Under the pieces are notes generated by a model, which had not been told where the DNA came from, did not search any database, and was given only the letters and a program-made list of their open reading frames with translations. The position numbers were made by a program, and so were the translations under genes. Of a stretch of DNA of 64,000 nt, positions 1-11,400 are shown piece after piece. The DNA comes from Plantago major (lineage: Eukaryota > Streptophyta > Magnoliopsida > Lamiales > Plantaginaceae). The stretch covers positions 17,426,765-17,490,764 of the forward strand of contig CM048840.1 in NCBI GenBank assembly GCA_026545765.1, in the 5' to 3' direction. Numbering within the stretch: position 1 is the stretch's first letter; each line of letters opens with the position of its first letter.

Positions 1-1206
1 AAGCTTGCTATTTGGTCTTCGGTTTTTCTTGGCTTGATCTTTATCTTCTTTCATAGATCACCTGCTTCATCATCCCCTGTACCCTCAGATCTCTCTAGGA
101 GGTCTCTTAGAACTAGCTCTTATCATGGTCCTGAATTTGCCAAAAGGGTTAGAGACTCTGCTAAAATTAGGTCCAAGAATGGGATGTCCGTGTTGGTAAC
201 AGGGGCAGCTGGTTTTGTAGGCACACACGTATCTTCTGCGCTTAAGCGCCGTGGAGATGGTGTGTTAGGGCTTGATTGTTTCAACGATTACTATGATCCC
301 TCGCTTAAGAGGGCTAGGCAAGCCTTATTGGAGCGAACAGGGGTGTACATTGTGGAGGGTGATATAAATGATAATGCTCTGTTGAGGAAGCTTTTCGAGC
401 TTGTCCCATTTACTCATGTTATGCATTTAGCGGCTCAGGCTGGGGTTCGATATGCTATGGAGAATCCGAGCTCCTATGTGCATAGCAACATTGCTGGTTT
501 GGTTAACTTGCTTGAGGTTTGCAAGAGTACGAATCCTCAGCCTGCCATTGTGTGGGCTTCAAGTAGTTCTGTGTATGGATTGAATTCGAAAGTTCCATTT
601 TCAGAGAGGGACAGGACCGACCAGCCTGCTAGTTTGTATGCTGCGACTAAGAAAGCTGGTGAAGAGATTGCACACACTTATAATCATATCTACGGGCTTT
701 CTCTTACCGGATTGAGATTCTTTACTGTTTATGGACCGTGGGGCAGGCCAGACATGGCTTACTTCTTTTTTACTAGGGATATCTTGAATGGAAAACCGAT
801 TCCTATCTTTGAGGCAGCTAATCATGGTACTGTGGCTAGGGATTTTACCTACATTGATGATATAGTTAAGGGCTGTTTGGGTGCACTTGATACAGCGGAG
901 AAGAGCACTGGTAGTGGTGGCAAGAAGAAGGGTCCTGCTCAGCTGCGAGTGTATAATCTGGGAAATACGTCTCCTGTACCTGTTTCAGATCTTGTGAGCA
1001 TTTTGGAGAGATTGCTCAAGGTTAAGGCGAAAAGGTTGGTCATGAAGTTGCCAAGGAACGGGGATGTGCAGTTTACTCATGCTAACATAAGCTTGGCTCA
1101 GAAGGAGCTTCATTATAAGCCAACAACAGATCTGCAGACAGGTTTGAAGAAGTTCGTTCGGTGGTACCTCAGTTACTATGTTAACGGGAAGAAGAGTGCT
1201 CAGTGA
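1..1206 (+). CDS. GAE: UDP-glucuronate 4-epimerase, 5'-partial
   Basis: Converts UDP-glucuronate to UDP-galacturonate for pectin synthesis; plant GAEs are Golgi type II membrane proteins. The frame is open from base 1 to a TGA at 1204-1206 (401 residues visible). The true start lies upstream of the window; the first in-window ATG (184) is too far inside the conserved protein. Residues about 4-18 are hydrophobic and look like the end of the signal anchor. The extended SDR fold is clear: the NAD-binding GxxGxxG motif (TGAAGFVG, about residues 67-74), the HLAAQAGVRYA block, and the catalytic YxxxK (Y213, K217) after a serine-rich strand (WASSSSVYG). The GLRFFTVYGPWGRPDMA and RDFTYIDDIVKG blocks are also present. 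No intron is seen, as is usual for this family. The family call is very secure; the paralogue number cannot be given. Confidence 0.96.
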   Translation, partial: KLAIWSSVFLGLIFIFFHRSPASSSPVPSDLSRRSLRTSSYHGPEFAKRVRDSAKIRSKNGMSVLVTGAAGFVGTHVSSALKRRGDGVLGLDCFNDYYDPSLKRARQALLERTGVYIVEGDINDNALLRKLFELVPFTHVMHLAAQAGVRYAMENPSSYVHSNIAGLVNLLEVCKSTNPQPAIVWASSSSVYGLNSKVPFSERDRTDQPASLYAATKKAGEEIAHTYNHIYGLSLTGLRFFTVYGPWGRPDMAYFFFTRDILNGKPIPIFEAANHGTVARDFTYIDDIVKGCLGALDTAEKSTGSGGKKKGPAQLRVYNLGNTSPVPVSDLVSILERLLKVKAKRLVMKLPRNGDVQFTHANISLAQKELHYKPTTDLQTGLKKFVRWYLSYYVNGKKSAQ

Positions 1207-3153
1207 TACTACAGTTTTATCAATTGTGTGGTAGAAACATTCTATTCTTGTTAATTTTTCATTCTTATACTTGTTTTTTACAACCTATATGTGTTGGACA
1301 TTAGATATCTTGTTATTTCATATAATTGATGATGTCATATATAAGGATGAAATTCCTGATCCCATGATCGAAGAAGTTTTAGTAGTGGCTGGAGAGCATC
1401 AGCCCTTTCGTATGCTGATCTGCATTTAAGGATAAACCGGCTTTTTTCACTCGTGGGATTGTACTTGTTGTAGCTTTATCATTTTAGAATTCAATATCAA
1501 TAGATGAACTTGGCAAATTAATGAACTTATATCATTTTAATCCATTTCATAATATAGGAAACAACGTTTTGGATATTTACTTCTTCTGTCGTATTCATCA
1601 TATGAAGTCTGTCTTCATTTGTTCAATAGTTTTACTCATTTAAATCTAGGTTTTACTTGATTTATCTGCTTTGAATTGCTATAATAGCAATGAACAACGT
1701 TACATTACGTGTTGTTAATTGTTTATTTTGGTAATGAATTGATCTTTGAGAAACTAGATCTGTTGGGGTGTTTGTTTGCCCATACTAATATGAATGCCTG
1801 GATACATGCAAGTTTGTACGGTGAACGTTATTTAATCCATGATGCATGCCTTGTGTTTAAGTTAGTGTTACAACCTTCTATAACATAGGAGGAACAAGAG
1901 ATCTGTCTTTTGCTGAACTGGTACCTAATATGTCTTTGTATCACGTGCGATTAGAGCATGCAGCCATTCGACTAGTTTGCATCAGATAACTTTTAGCGGG
2001 AGCTTGTTTGATATGTTAACCCTTGAACTCTATTAGTTTGCTTTATAGTTCTGTTGAGGTATGGCACATTAATGCTGTTGAATTGAAAAGGCTTTCCAAT
2101 TTTAGTTATGTAGCAACTTTTATCCTAGTATAGAAAGATAACCATTTTTTACATTTCCTGAACTTCCAAGTTCATAGCTTCCTGTTTCAATATTATGGTT
2201 CCTAAGTTTGCATTGCTAATTTGCTAGTTCAGTTACATATGTTACATCTGTAGTGTCATAGCTTCTGATGTTTCTGTTTGTAAGCTTTATTTCAATTGTA
2301 TTTGCAAAGCGGTGCAAGTAATGTTTGTGTCAAGGCTTCAGTTACCTTTTTGATGATTAATATTGCTCGTTACAGTGTCTGAAGTGCTTTACGAATGTTA
2401 GTTGGTCCTGAGAATGTTAGGTAAGATGATTGAGTAAAGATAGTCTAACTACTGCCATGTTCAGCATAGCAGTTGCTGCCTGTCTTTTTCTGCATAGCAA
2501 CCCCCAATTAGTATCTATCAACCTCCAGATGTTCATGGAAAACCATATGGCATGCACCCAAATCTTGACAAATAACCACTTGTACATTTATTGTAGACAC
2601 CAACGTGCACCATATATAGGTTCATCCAGATCGTATCTTACTGCATTTGTAACAGCTATAATGCTCATATCAAATGTACCGTATCATCTATCTGTGTGTA
2701 AATAGTTTGCAAATTAACTGCAGGTAAATAATGTATGAATATAGGCATGGTCTCATTTCAATAAATTCCCCAAATAACAAAGAATGCTGTTCTTCAATCT
2801 TTCAAGTTGAATGGATGATGGCCGCTACAATTTTACAATTCGGATTCATGGGGAAAAATGGCATATGTAAAACTACATACTTGGCTTGCTAATGGTGTAT
2901 GGATCTGGTAAACAAACAGATTCTTTAGATACAGACCTAATAATTGCAATGAAACTAAAATTACAAAGGAGCAAAGAAAGTTCACCGAGACATTTCTGAA
3001 GTTCTGAGAACCATAATGTTTCTTCCCAGAAACACCACGCTGTTCACTTGGCGATCATGTCAATTTCCTAAAAGCAAGACTCTAACCGCCACTGAACTCC
3101 AAACGATGCTATATATATTCATTGCAACCAACCAAAAGACTCCTTCAAACGGC
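1207..3153. other. Intergenic region between convergent genes
   Basis: AT-rich sequence holding the 3' UTRs of the epimerase (+) and of the glycosyltransferase-like gene (-). The short open frame at 2430-2705 has no recognisable domain, and I see no repeat structure or RNA gene here. Confidence 0.6.
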
Positions 3154-6100
3154 TCAGAAATCATATTTTGTTCTTCCACTTTTTAAAATCAGGCACAACA
3201 TATCTGAGATGCCAGAAGACGATAAGTAGTAGTAGTTCCAAGCTTCGAGCATGAGTCTCTTTCGTGATCCCTTGAAATGGACTACCTGGATCGAGAAATC
3301 AAGCCAGATTTTAGATTAAAAAAAGACTATCGAAAGAAAATATAGATTCACCTAAATTGAAAGGCTCCATTAATTAGCTTGTTCAAGAAAGCTACGGTAA
3401 CAACCACGCTTTTACCTTGACATCCAAGGGCATCCCATGAAATTGGCCTGCACCTTCTGGTGGTGTCCAATTGTAAATAGAGCAAGGCAGAAAAAGTACT
3501 GATGCACCACCGATTTTGTCTACAAAAGCCTCTCTTCTAGAAAACTTTCTCTGGTCAAAATTTGATTGTGATTTCACAACCCAGGCAAGAGCCAATTGAT
3601 CTCCAAGCATTCGAGAAGCGTTCTTGAATTTGTCGCTGTAAACTTTTAAAACTTCCTCTAAGAATGCTTTTGCCCTGTGGACAAATGAGTGTGTATAGGT
3701 AAGGAGAAAATGGAAATTTTGGATCCATATCTTAACGTCTGAGTATCTCCGAAACATGATACATAGTGCTCAAATTAACCACAGTGAAAGAAATACAAAA
3801 GTGATGCACCTTTGAATTCCTTCAACAGTGCCTCTTACGGCTATGAATCCAGAATTTAGGGGTTGATATTTGTTGTTGCGGAAGGTGAGAGCAAGATCAA
3901 AACTAGGATAGTCAGTGAAAACTTTTCCCAGGTCACTGACTACTGCTATGTCTGAATCAGTGAAAATGACATGAGTTGCTTGTTCCTGCTTTTCAGTCAG
4001 CTTCTCAAGCCTTGTTTCCAGAAAGCTCTACACAAAGAAAAATATATATTACAAAAAATTAAAAAAGTATAATATTCACCAAAAGAAGAAGAATATCCAG
4101 CAAACGTCGGTAAAATGGATCTTGAAAGCACCCACTCTTAAGGGCTTTGAAGAAAACCCAACAAATCATTAGAGATTATCTGCATAGACTTTGAAGACGT
4201 ATATATACAGACTATAATAAACAATTATTACAAGTAACACAGAGACAAAAGCTTATAAATAGCAAGGACAGTACATTTTCAATCGTCCCTTCCAAATTCT
4301 GGCTTCAGGCTTCAACTATAGACAAAAGAGTCCATGATAGAAATTCAAGACTGTCCAGAAAAACCAACTCTAAAACCTACTAAATAAACTAATACGTCAA
4401 TTGTTGTTATCCCATGTCTCTTGAACATATGTCAACGCCATGCCAACCAAGTCCACCGCTACATACTCAAACTCAGTCACCATGGTATAAACACACACAA
4501 TCACACAGGGGGAGAGAGAGAAATGCAACAAAACATACTATACACAAAATTTGCATAAACTAGGTATCAATGTTCAGGTAAAAAGGCAATTCTATTACAG
4601 TATGCATCAATGTCCAACAACATTGGTATCTTACAATGTAAGACCTGATTCTTTGAAGCATCAACTTGTCTCGCGAATATTCACCTTGTATTGGTTGTAT
4701 CGTAACCGAATCTCTATGCAATGGAAGTTCACCAGCTGGATCGGTAAGAACTATAACATCACTTTGTGGCATGGTTACCTACATTCATTAAGCATAGATT
4801 TAGAACCTACTGGAGCAAGTTAAATATAATTGCCGCATGAGAAGCTAAAACCACTAGCATTATGTTGATATGCTATTTGACTGATTATTTTCCATCTACA
4901 ATATTATAGTAACATTTAGGGCGCACCAACTCACAAATAGCACGTGGATGCCGTTATAGATTTATGACCATACTGGTCTTGTACAAGCTCATGTGAGTGA
5001 AAAAGTAACAGGAACAGCTCAAGTCATGAAGTATTTGCACTTAAACCTAGTAGGTTTATCTCTATCATAGTGTAATCATGGATTTTTGTTTTTTAATCCC
5101 TTCCCAGAGCCAAATAAAATAGACTTTTCAGGAAGTAAAAAAAAGTACAGCTTATTGCCAAGTTATCATCTCAGCCTAAAAAAGACAAGCCATTCTTAAA
5201 TGGGATGAAAAATACCTCAACCTATCCCACATACTAATTGTGAAAATTGAAGTTCTGCTGATAAGCTCATGAGTCACTCAAACCCACGTTGTTACCTGAT
5301 AAGAAGGTACTGAATGCACTATACCTCCAATTTTGTGTTCCAAACATAACGCGAGTTAATCAATGTTAGACAATCTCCTTCAATATCATTTATTTTTTAA
5401 AGGCTCAATCTATAGAGAGGAGCAATAATTATGCAGCCAAATTTCGCAGAATCATCTTCTAAATCCGAAAACAACAAAGATCTTAAGCCAAAAAAATCAA
5501 GTTGACAATGTGGCGGGAAGCTCCTTCCACGTGAAAAATACCTAAGCATATAGTCTTAACTTTAAAGCATAAAGCATAAATTCAGCAATATTAAAAAGAA
5601 ACAATCTACACAACTTAATGAAAGACAGATCGACATAAGTGCACAAAGAAGATTCATAATCCGAATATATTATGCAATCACTCCTCGATGTGAAATAAAT
5701 AGAATCCCTTGGAAAAGCAGGTCTAACACTAGATATACCTGAATAAAATTCACGAAAACGTTCAGAACAGCCAACGACCTCTCTACCCTGTCATATGACA
5801 TTTTCCCAACAGTAACCAAATCAACTGGTCTACTACCAATACTAGAGTTGTAGGTAGTAAATACAGTAACAAGCGAAACACGTTCTGCAGATTGCAAGTT
5901 AGTTCCAAAATGAGTCCTATTAACAGCCTTGGTACCTACATAACATACACACTAATCAGTTCCCAAAAACTAAGCTAAAACCTTCTAACACAAGATTGAG
6001 ATAACGAATCGCATTTAAAAAGACCTTCGCATTGCAGACGATCCGGCAAGCCTTCACCAGCAGCAGGTCCGAGAACAAGATGATCGAACTTTTTCTGCTT

Positions 6101-6303
6101 CTCTTTATGCACATTACCTAAATTTGTGTTTTGCTGGAATTCAATAACTGAAAACAACCAGTAACAACTGAGTTAGAGTAGAAACTCAAATTGATTCGGA
6201 AAGCATCGAAGTAGCTACCTGAGAGCATATGCAGTAGCAAAATGAGTACAGGAAGGCATAAAAGCAACCGATTCCATCTGAAACACAGTCTCTTCCACAA
6301 CAT
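3154..6303 (-). CDS. Glycosyltransferase-like type II membrane protein, 7 exons, 385 aa
   Basis: Exons on the minus strand are 6219-6303, 6025-6147, 5739-5935, 4635-4778, 3810-4027, 3416-3674 and 3154-3285. All junctions are GT-AG and the phases close to 385 codons plus TGA. The start is the first in-frame ATG (6301-6303). Residues about 8-28 form a leucine-rich signal anchor after a short basic tail (LWKRLCFRWNR), so a Golgi/ER type II protein is expected. The luminal part has a GT-A-like look: VSLVTVFTTYNS near the start, DVIVLTDP, then HVIFTDSDIAVVSDL with a DxD-like DSD that would bind a metal and nucleotide sugar. Later come RNNKYQPLNSGFIAVRG, DQLALAWVV and FLPCSIYNWTPPEGAGQFH. I recognise a conserved plant protein of this kind but no characterised substrate. 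Its neighbour is a nucleotide-sugar epimerase, though plants do not normally group such genes. Confidence 0.88.
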
Positions 6304-8494
6304 AGCAGCAATTACACTTCTCGAGAGCTTGAATTTGGTTTCAAATACAGTTTCTGAACACAAATCAGTAACCTACTGATGCAATTACCGCTGTAACAGT
6401 ATCATATACGCGAATCAAGCTGGACAAATGGATGAATCGCAGATATTGCAAATAAAATTCGGAAAATCTATTGAAGAAGGTTTCTTTGATCTGAGAAGGA
6501 TCATGATATGAATTCACGATACCGGTGAGGATGACTTGGACTGTATCTGTATCAAATTGGCCTACTGAACTGATTTTGGCCCAGAGCAATAGCCCATACG
6601 GTATGGGCTATAATGGGCGCGCGGATACTTCACAATTTTGAAGTTTGTAGTACCCCCTCCGCCCCGTTAAAATATGCAACAATCTTTTTGGCATTTTTTT
6701 AAAGATGGTAAATAGTTTATTGTTTGTTGGTGGAGATTAAAATGATAAAGAATGGAGAAAGCATGAAAGATAAAAGGGCTGCATCAAAGGTCCGACTCCA
6801 TTTGTATGACTTAACGTACATCTCATTGTCACACCTGATTCACTCGAGAACGCGTTTAGATCACCAATCTGCACCGATTCTCTCAAGAATTCGTCAAGAT
6901 TCACTATATTTAGTGAATCTAAGATGAAGGAAGGTTTCACGTTTTTCCCTCCTTTGTATTGGAACTTGGAAGCGAATCACATTTAAGTTAATAGAGAATT
7001 ATGTTTCAATAAATAGCACATCGCGTTCCAGAAATACGTTGGTGAATCAGATTCACAAAAACTGCAACCCTAAACCGAAATTCGGTAGCCTTGCCGGGCC
7101 AAAAATCCCAACAATCCGGAAAAAATTGGATTGACTCGGTGAGTTTATTAAAAGAAAGTTTTACATGTCAGACATTATGCATTCTTATTAAATTCCTAAC
7201 TTATCTATGAAATTCTAATTAGGTATTATTTTGCAATTGATCTATTATTAATGGTCTGAGGTGAAGAATGGACATTTCCATTTTTTAAGGTATATCAAAT
7301 ATTATTATTTATTATATTGTATATTTATGACATCATTCGGGTTGAACTACCGAGTTGATCCAATTGAACTTCCTTCAATATGAAGATTAAGTCAATCATC
7401 GAATCCGTGTTTCAATACGTAGTGTATCGGGTCTTGATATATGAGTATTCAACCACAAAGTTACCATATGTGAGTAGGACAAGATACTCTAGTCCATGGG
7501 ATTTTAGTATTGAGTGGATAAGGGAGCGAAGGCATTCCATTCCAAGTGATGTCATCATGAACACTGCGAAAGTGTTAACATGCAACTTTATCAACGTAGA
7601 ATTATATATGGGATGTCCGTTCTTCTTTACATTTTGCTATGTCCTTGCGTATTTCACGATTACTAATTCTTACTGATTATGTATATGTGTTTCGTTGTTT
7701 ATATAGGGACTTGGCACCAGTACGACGACACTAGTGTCTGATATTCGTCAGTTGGTGAAACATTTTGTGGATCTCAAAATCCAAGTTATATATCGGGAAG
7801 CTAATTTGACCGCAGATCTTCTTGCTCGTGTAGCTAGTTTCCGATTTAGGTTAAAAGTAGTTCCCCCACCCCAAACTCATATACCATGTAGGATGATGAC
7901 TAGGGTGTAGTTTTCAGCCCCTGAGTGGCTTAGCGCATGTATGTACAAAGAACTTTCGGAGGGAACGATTAGGGAAGTTGTTTACCTACATTTTCCCCAC
8001 CCCAAACTCATATACCATTCTTCAAAATACACTTTTTTCCCACATTTTTCATATCTTATCACTACTTCTATTTTTTACCTAAAACTACGCGCCAACCCAA
8101 ATGGATGAATTGCTTCGGGATGGATGGAGTATCAAAGTAGATATAAAGTCGATTGTTGTTTGTTATTATATTGTTAGGAATAGTTTTAGGTTATTCAAAT
8201 TAAAACATTCATATTTTATGCAACATAAGGTTGAGGAAAATGAGTTTAAAGAGTGAATAAGCGGTTGAATCACTTGCTAGTTTTGATTTAAGAAATAGAT
8301 GGTTTTACTGGTTCACACCGATCCTCTATCGTGGTTGTTCCAATACCGTGTGATTTTAGGGGCGCCCAAGGAGTTCCATTCCATTAGATGTAGTAACCAA
8401 ACACAAGGGAATCATATAATCATCTTAATAGTTACACACAAAATAAATTACTACAAAGTCAGGAATTTCAAAACATGCATGTACAAAAAACCCT
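6304..8494. other. Intergenic region with MITE-like ends and an RNase H relic
   Basis: The first part (6304-6600) is the 5' flank and probable 5' UTR of the glycosyltransferase-like gene. Near 6651 the sequence CCCCCTCCGCCCCGTTAAAA resembles a Stowaway-type end (CTCCCTCCGTCCC). Near 8118-8137 the sequence GGGATGGATGGAGTA resembles the opposite end. The two do not pair convincingly, so they look like separate decayed MITE copies. The phrase CCCCACCCCAAACTCATATACCA occurs twice (about 7866 and 7998). The 98-codon open frame at 7380-7676 matches nothing I know. Confidence 0.4.
7707..7910 (+). pseudogene. C-terminal RNase H-like domain fragment (RVT_3 type)
   Basis: One open stretch ends in TAG at 7908-7910. 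It encodes a segment containing LVSDIRQLV and then QVIYREANLTADLLARVAS. The YREAN-x-x-AD-x-LA signature is the C-terminal end of the plant RNase H-like domain found at the 3' end of LINE ORF2 and in many free-standing plant proteins. Nothing upstream completes the domain, because the catalytic DG and AE parts are absent. It may be a single exon of a decayed gene or a broken LINE piece. An AG precedes the segment (TATAG at about 7702-7706), which fits an exon start. Confidence 0.6.
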
Positions 8495-11400
8495 TCATTC
8501 TTCCTTCATTTTGTCTGGAAAGCAAAAAGATTCCACCATCCGAAGCCTGTATTTTTCAGCTGTAGACATACTGTACATTCCCTCCTTAGTGGTGGTCTTT
8601 ATCGTTGAGATTATGTTTCCCTTGAGTGTCGTCTCCATTATGTGGCATACAACCACACCGGAATCCAACCGCTTTTGGGGCCGAGTTATCTGCTGCAAAG
8701 GGATGTTGACATGGTATTCTTCTTCAGATCTATCCGAGCTGGTAACATCCGTTCCTCCACATACTCCACCTGAATTAAACAATGTGAAGTCAGAAGGTTC
8801 CGTTTCATGGAACAAAGTTAAGAAGATCTAGGCAGGTATATACGTTCGAATTAACATATATACCAGTGCGAGGAATGGCTTGAAGTGATCCAGACCATCA
8901 GATCGCGGTTTGAGTTGAAAAAAGTCCACATCGAACTCTTCACATCATACTCCAGTAGTGTCCAGTAATATTTACCCGGGCATTTCGATGCAGATGTAAA
9001 TACAGGCAGAATTAGAATCTGTGAGTGAGAGTCTACTGCTCTTCTTATATGCGAATCAACAATCTCTTTAATAGTAGATGATCCATCATTCATGCCAACA
9101 ACGTCCTGACAATATATCATGCACAGGAAAAACTTATCAATACAGCTATCTTATCTTCATCAAACGTGATGAACGAATACTCGCATCGACAAGTTCATAT
9201 TCATACCAAGCTACGACTTGTAAAGATGAATGTGGATGTCGTCTTGCCTTTCTTATTCAAGTGCTGGACCAATAATTCACCCCATGAATTCATTATCTAA
9301 TAACCACACAATTCAAATAAAATCAGCTGATCCTTCTCAAAAAATAAAATAAAATAAAAATAAAATCAGCTGGAACATGGAGGATAAATTAAAATCAGAA
9401 TCAATTCACAACAGCCATGTATGGTAATACTCACCCCACTAGTCAAACCTTCATGTTTTAAGATATTCCTGTTAGAACTGTAGGACCGGGATTGGTACTT
9501 CTGGACAGTTTTGAACGATGTTGACTATTGATGTTGAGTCAACACCGTTTCTCAACAGTGAACAGTGATCGACCAGACTACGACAACAGTGAACTGGAAT
9601 CAACAAAACTCAGAAAAGTGCAGCGGAATAAAACTGAACACGAGATTTCTAAAGCCGGTATATAAAGATACCGACGGTGCCGTAGCAAAACTTCTACTAA
9701 AATTGAAAAGTAGAATTACAAAAAGAAGTTTAATTTAATCACAAACGATTGATTAAACTTACAGAAAAACTAGACCTAGAACAGATAAGAAAAACCCATT
9801 CTAGTTCAATGATACTAGAGTAATTCTCAATCTGTAGAGAACACTCACAAGTAAACACCGAGGTAAAGGTCTAGTAAAGCAAGACGCCTAAACAAAATAA
9901 TCTTCTCTCTTTTTGTTCTTGGAGTCGGCAACCTTGCAAAGCCTTCTTCCAATATATATATTGCGGCAACTCATCACAGGAAGAAGCAAGGCGGCATCAG
10001 GCAGGCCCAAGTCTTCCCAAACTTGGATTCGTGGTAAGGAAACTTCCTTTGATGTATTAATGGTATAAGGAGTCTTCTAGATATCAATCTCTTTTAAATC
10101 TCACTTTCCTTATAGCATAATATTCTTCCATGAATCATTATGGCAGCTTCCTTACAACAATTATGGATCCTTTAATCTTCAAGCCCATCACGCCTATTCT
10201 TCTTATTTGGCCCTTTTGCTACAAGAATCGCTAAAGTGCTGCCATAAGAATCTTCTGATGACATTTTGGTATAGTGATCTTCTGATGACAATCGTGATCC
10301 ATTAAGCATGTTGAGGCCCAACTTGATATATCCTACAAAATAATCATAGAAAAAACAACTATAATTGTCGAACCGGTTAATAAACGAAGAAAGGCCGAAT
10401 TAACAAAAACAAGTGAAATATAAATTGCACTTTCACTTCCAGGCATCACCCTTTGTAACTTTGGCAAATGGGCCTTCTCCACTCCAAATAACACTAGATT
10501 CAGCATTAAAAAACTTGTTTATTTAGTTCACACTAAACTCCACAATGAAGGGGAAAAAATGTGATCCTAGTTGTAACGATAGTACCTTCCATTTCTACAC
10601 TTCAAGAATTCCATCACTCGATCCGTCCTAACGTAAATTGAATTGATCGAGCGGTTACATTCGTTCATCATTGGCATGAACTCCTCCTCCTCCTCATCTG
10701 AAAGACAGATTACTTCCTTACCATCCGGGATGACAGATATCGGTTTACTTGTGTCATCCCTTGCTCTCTTTTTTCTTTCTATTGCAACAGAACCTGGTGA
10801 ATATATGTCCGGTGTCACCTTCGACTTACCTTTACAGTACTGAGCATCAGAAAAACCAGCTTCCAACTGTATCTTGTCAGCATTGTCAGCCCTTGTATTT
10901 CCTTCTCTCAGCAAATTGCAAAACATAGATTCTTTTCTGCTGATCGATTCTTCTCCAAGTTCCTCCGTGTATGCTTGCAATTCAGTCTCCTTTTTCTGAT
11001 CTTCATGAGCATGTGTCACCTCAGTCACCTTTGATTCAGGCTTAGCTGCCACCTGTTTCGCTTTAGATAGCCGTTTTTCTATCTCAAGCAGAGTATTTTT
11101 CTTCTCTTCTAGCTCCGCACGCAGCATGGTTATCTTTTCCATATAGCTTGCTTTTGCTGCATCAAATTTTTTTCCAATACTAAGTGCAAGTGCACGATGT
11201 GTCTCACTGATTGCACCAAGGTCATCGCACGTCTTCTTGAGGGCCTTAATCTGATCACATTCTTTTGTTTGGGCACTCTTCAAATTTTCCTTGAGAGTTG
11301 ATATCTCTGCTTCTAGTTCTTTAACTCTCTGGGTTAACAACTCATTCTCAGTCATTCTATTCGACAAATCTTCCCTGACATTGGCAAGGTCTTGTTCCTG

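Noticed and set aside
2430..2705. 91-codon open frame after the epimerase gene
   Set aside because: No domain, no exon-like borders and ordinary AT-rich composition; most likely chance.
7380..7676. 98-codon frame near the RNase H relic
   Set aside because: No similarity to the N-terminal part of RNase H or any other family; not in frame with the relic.
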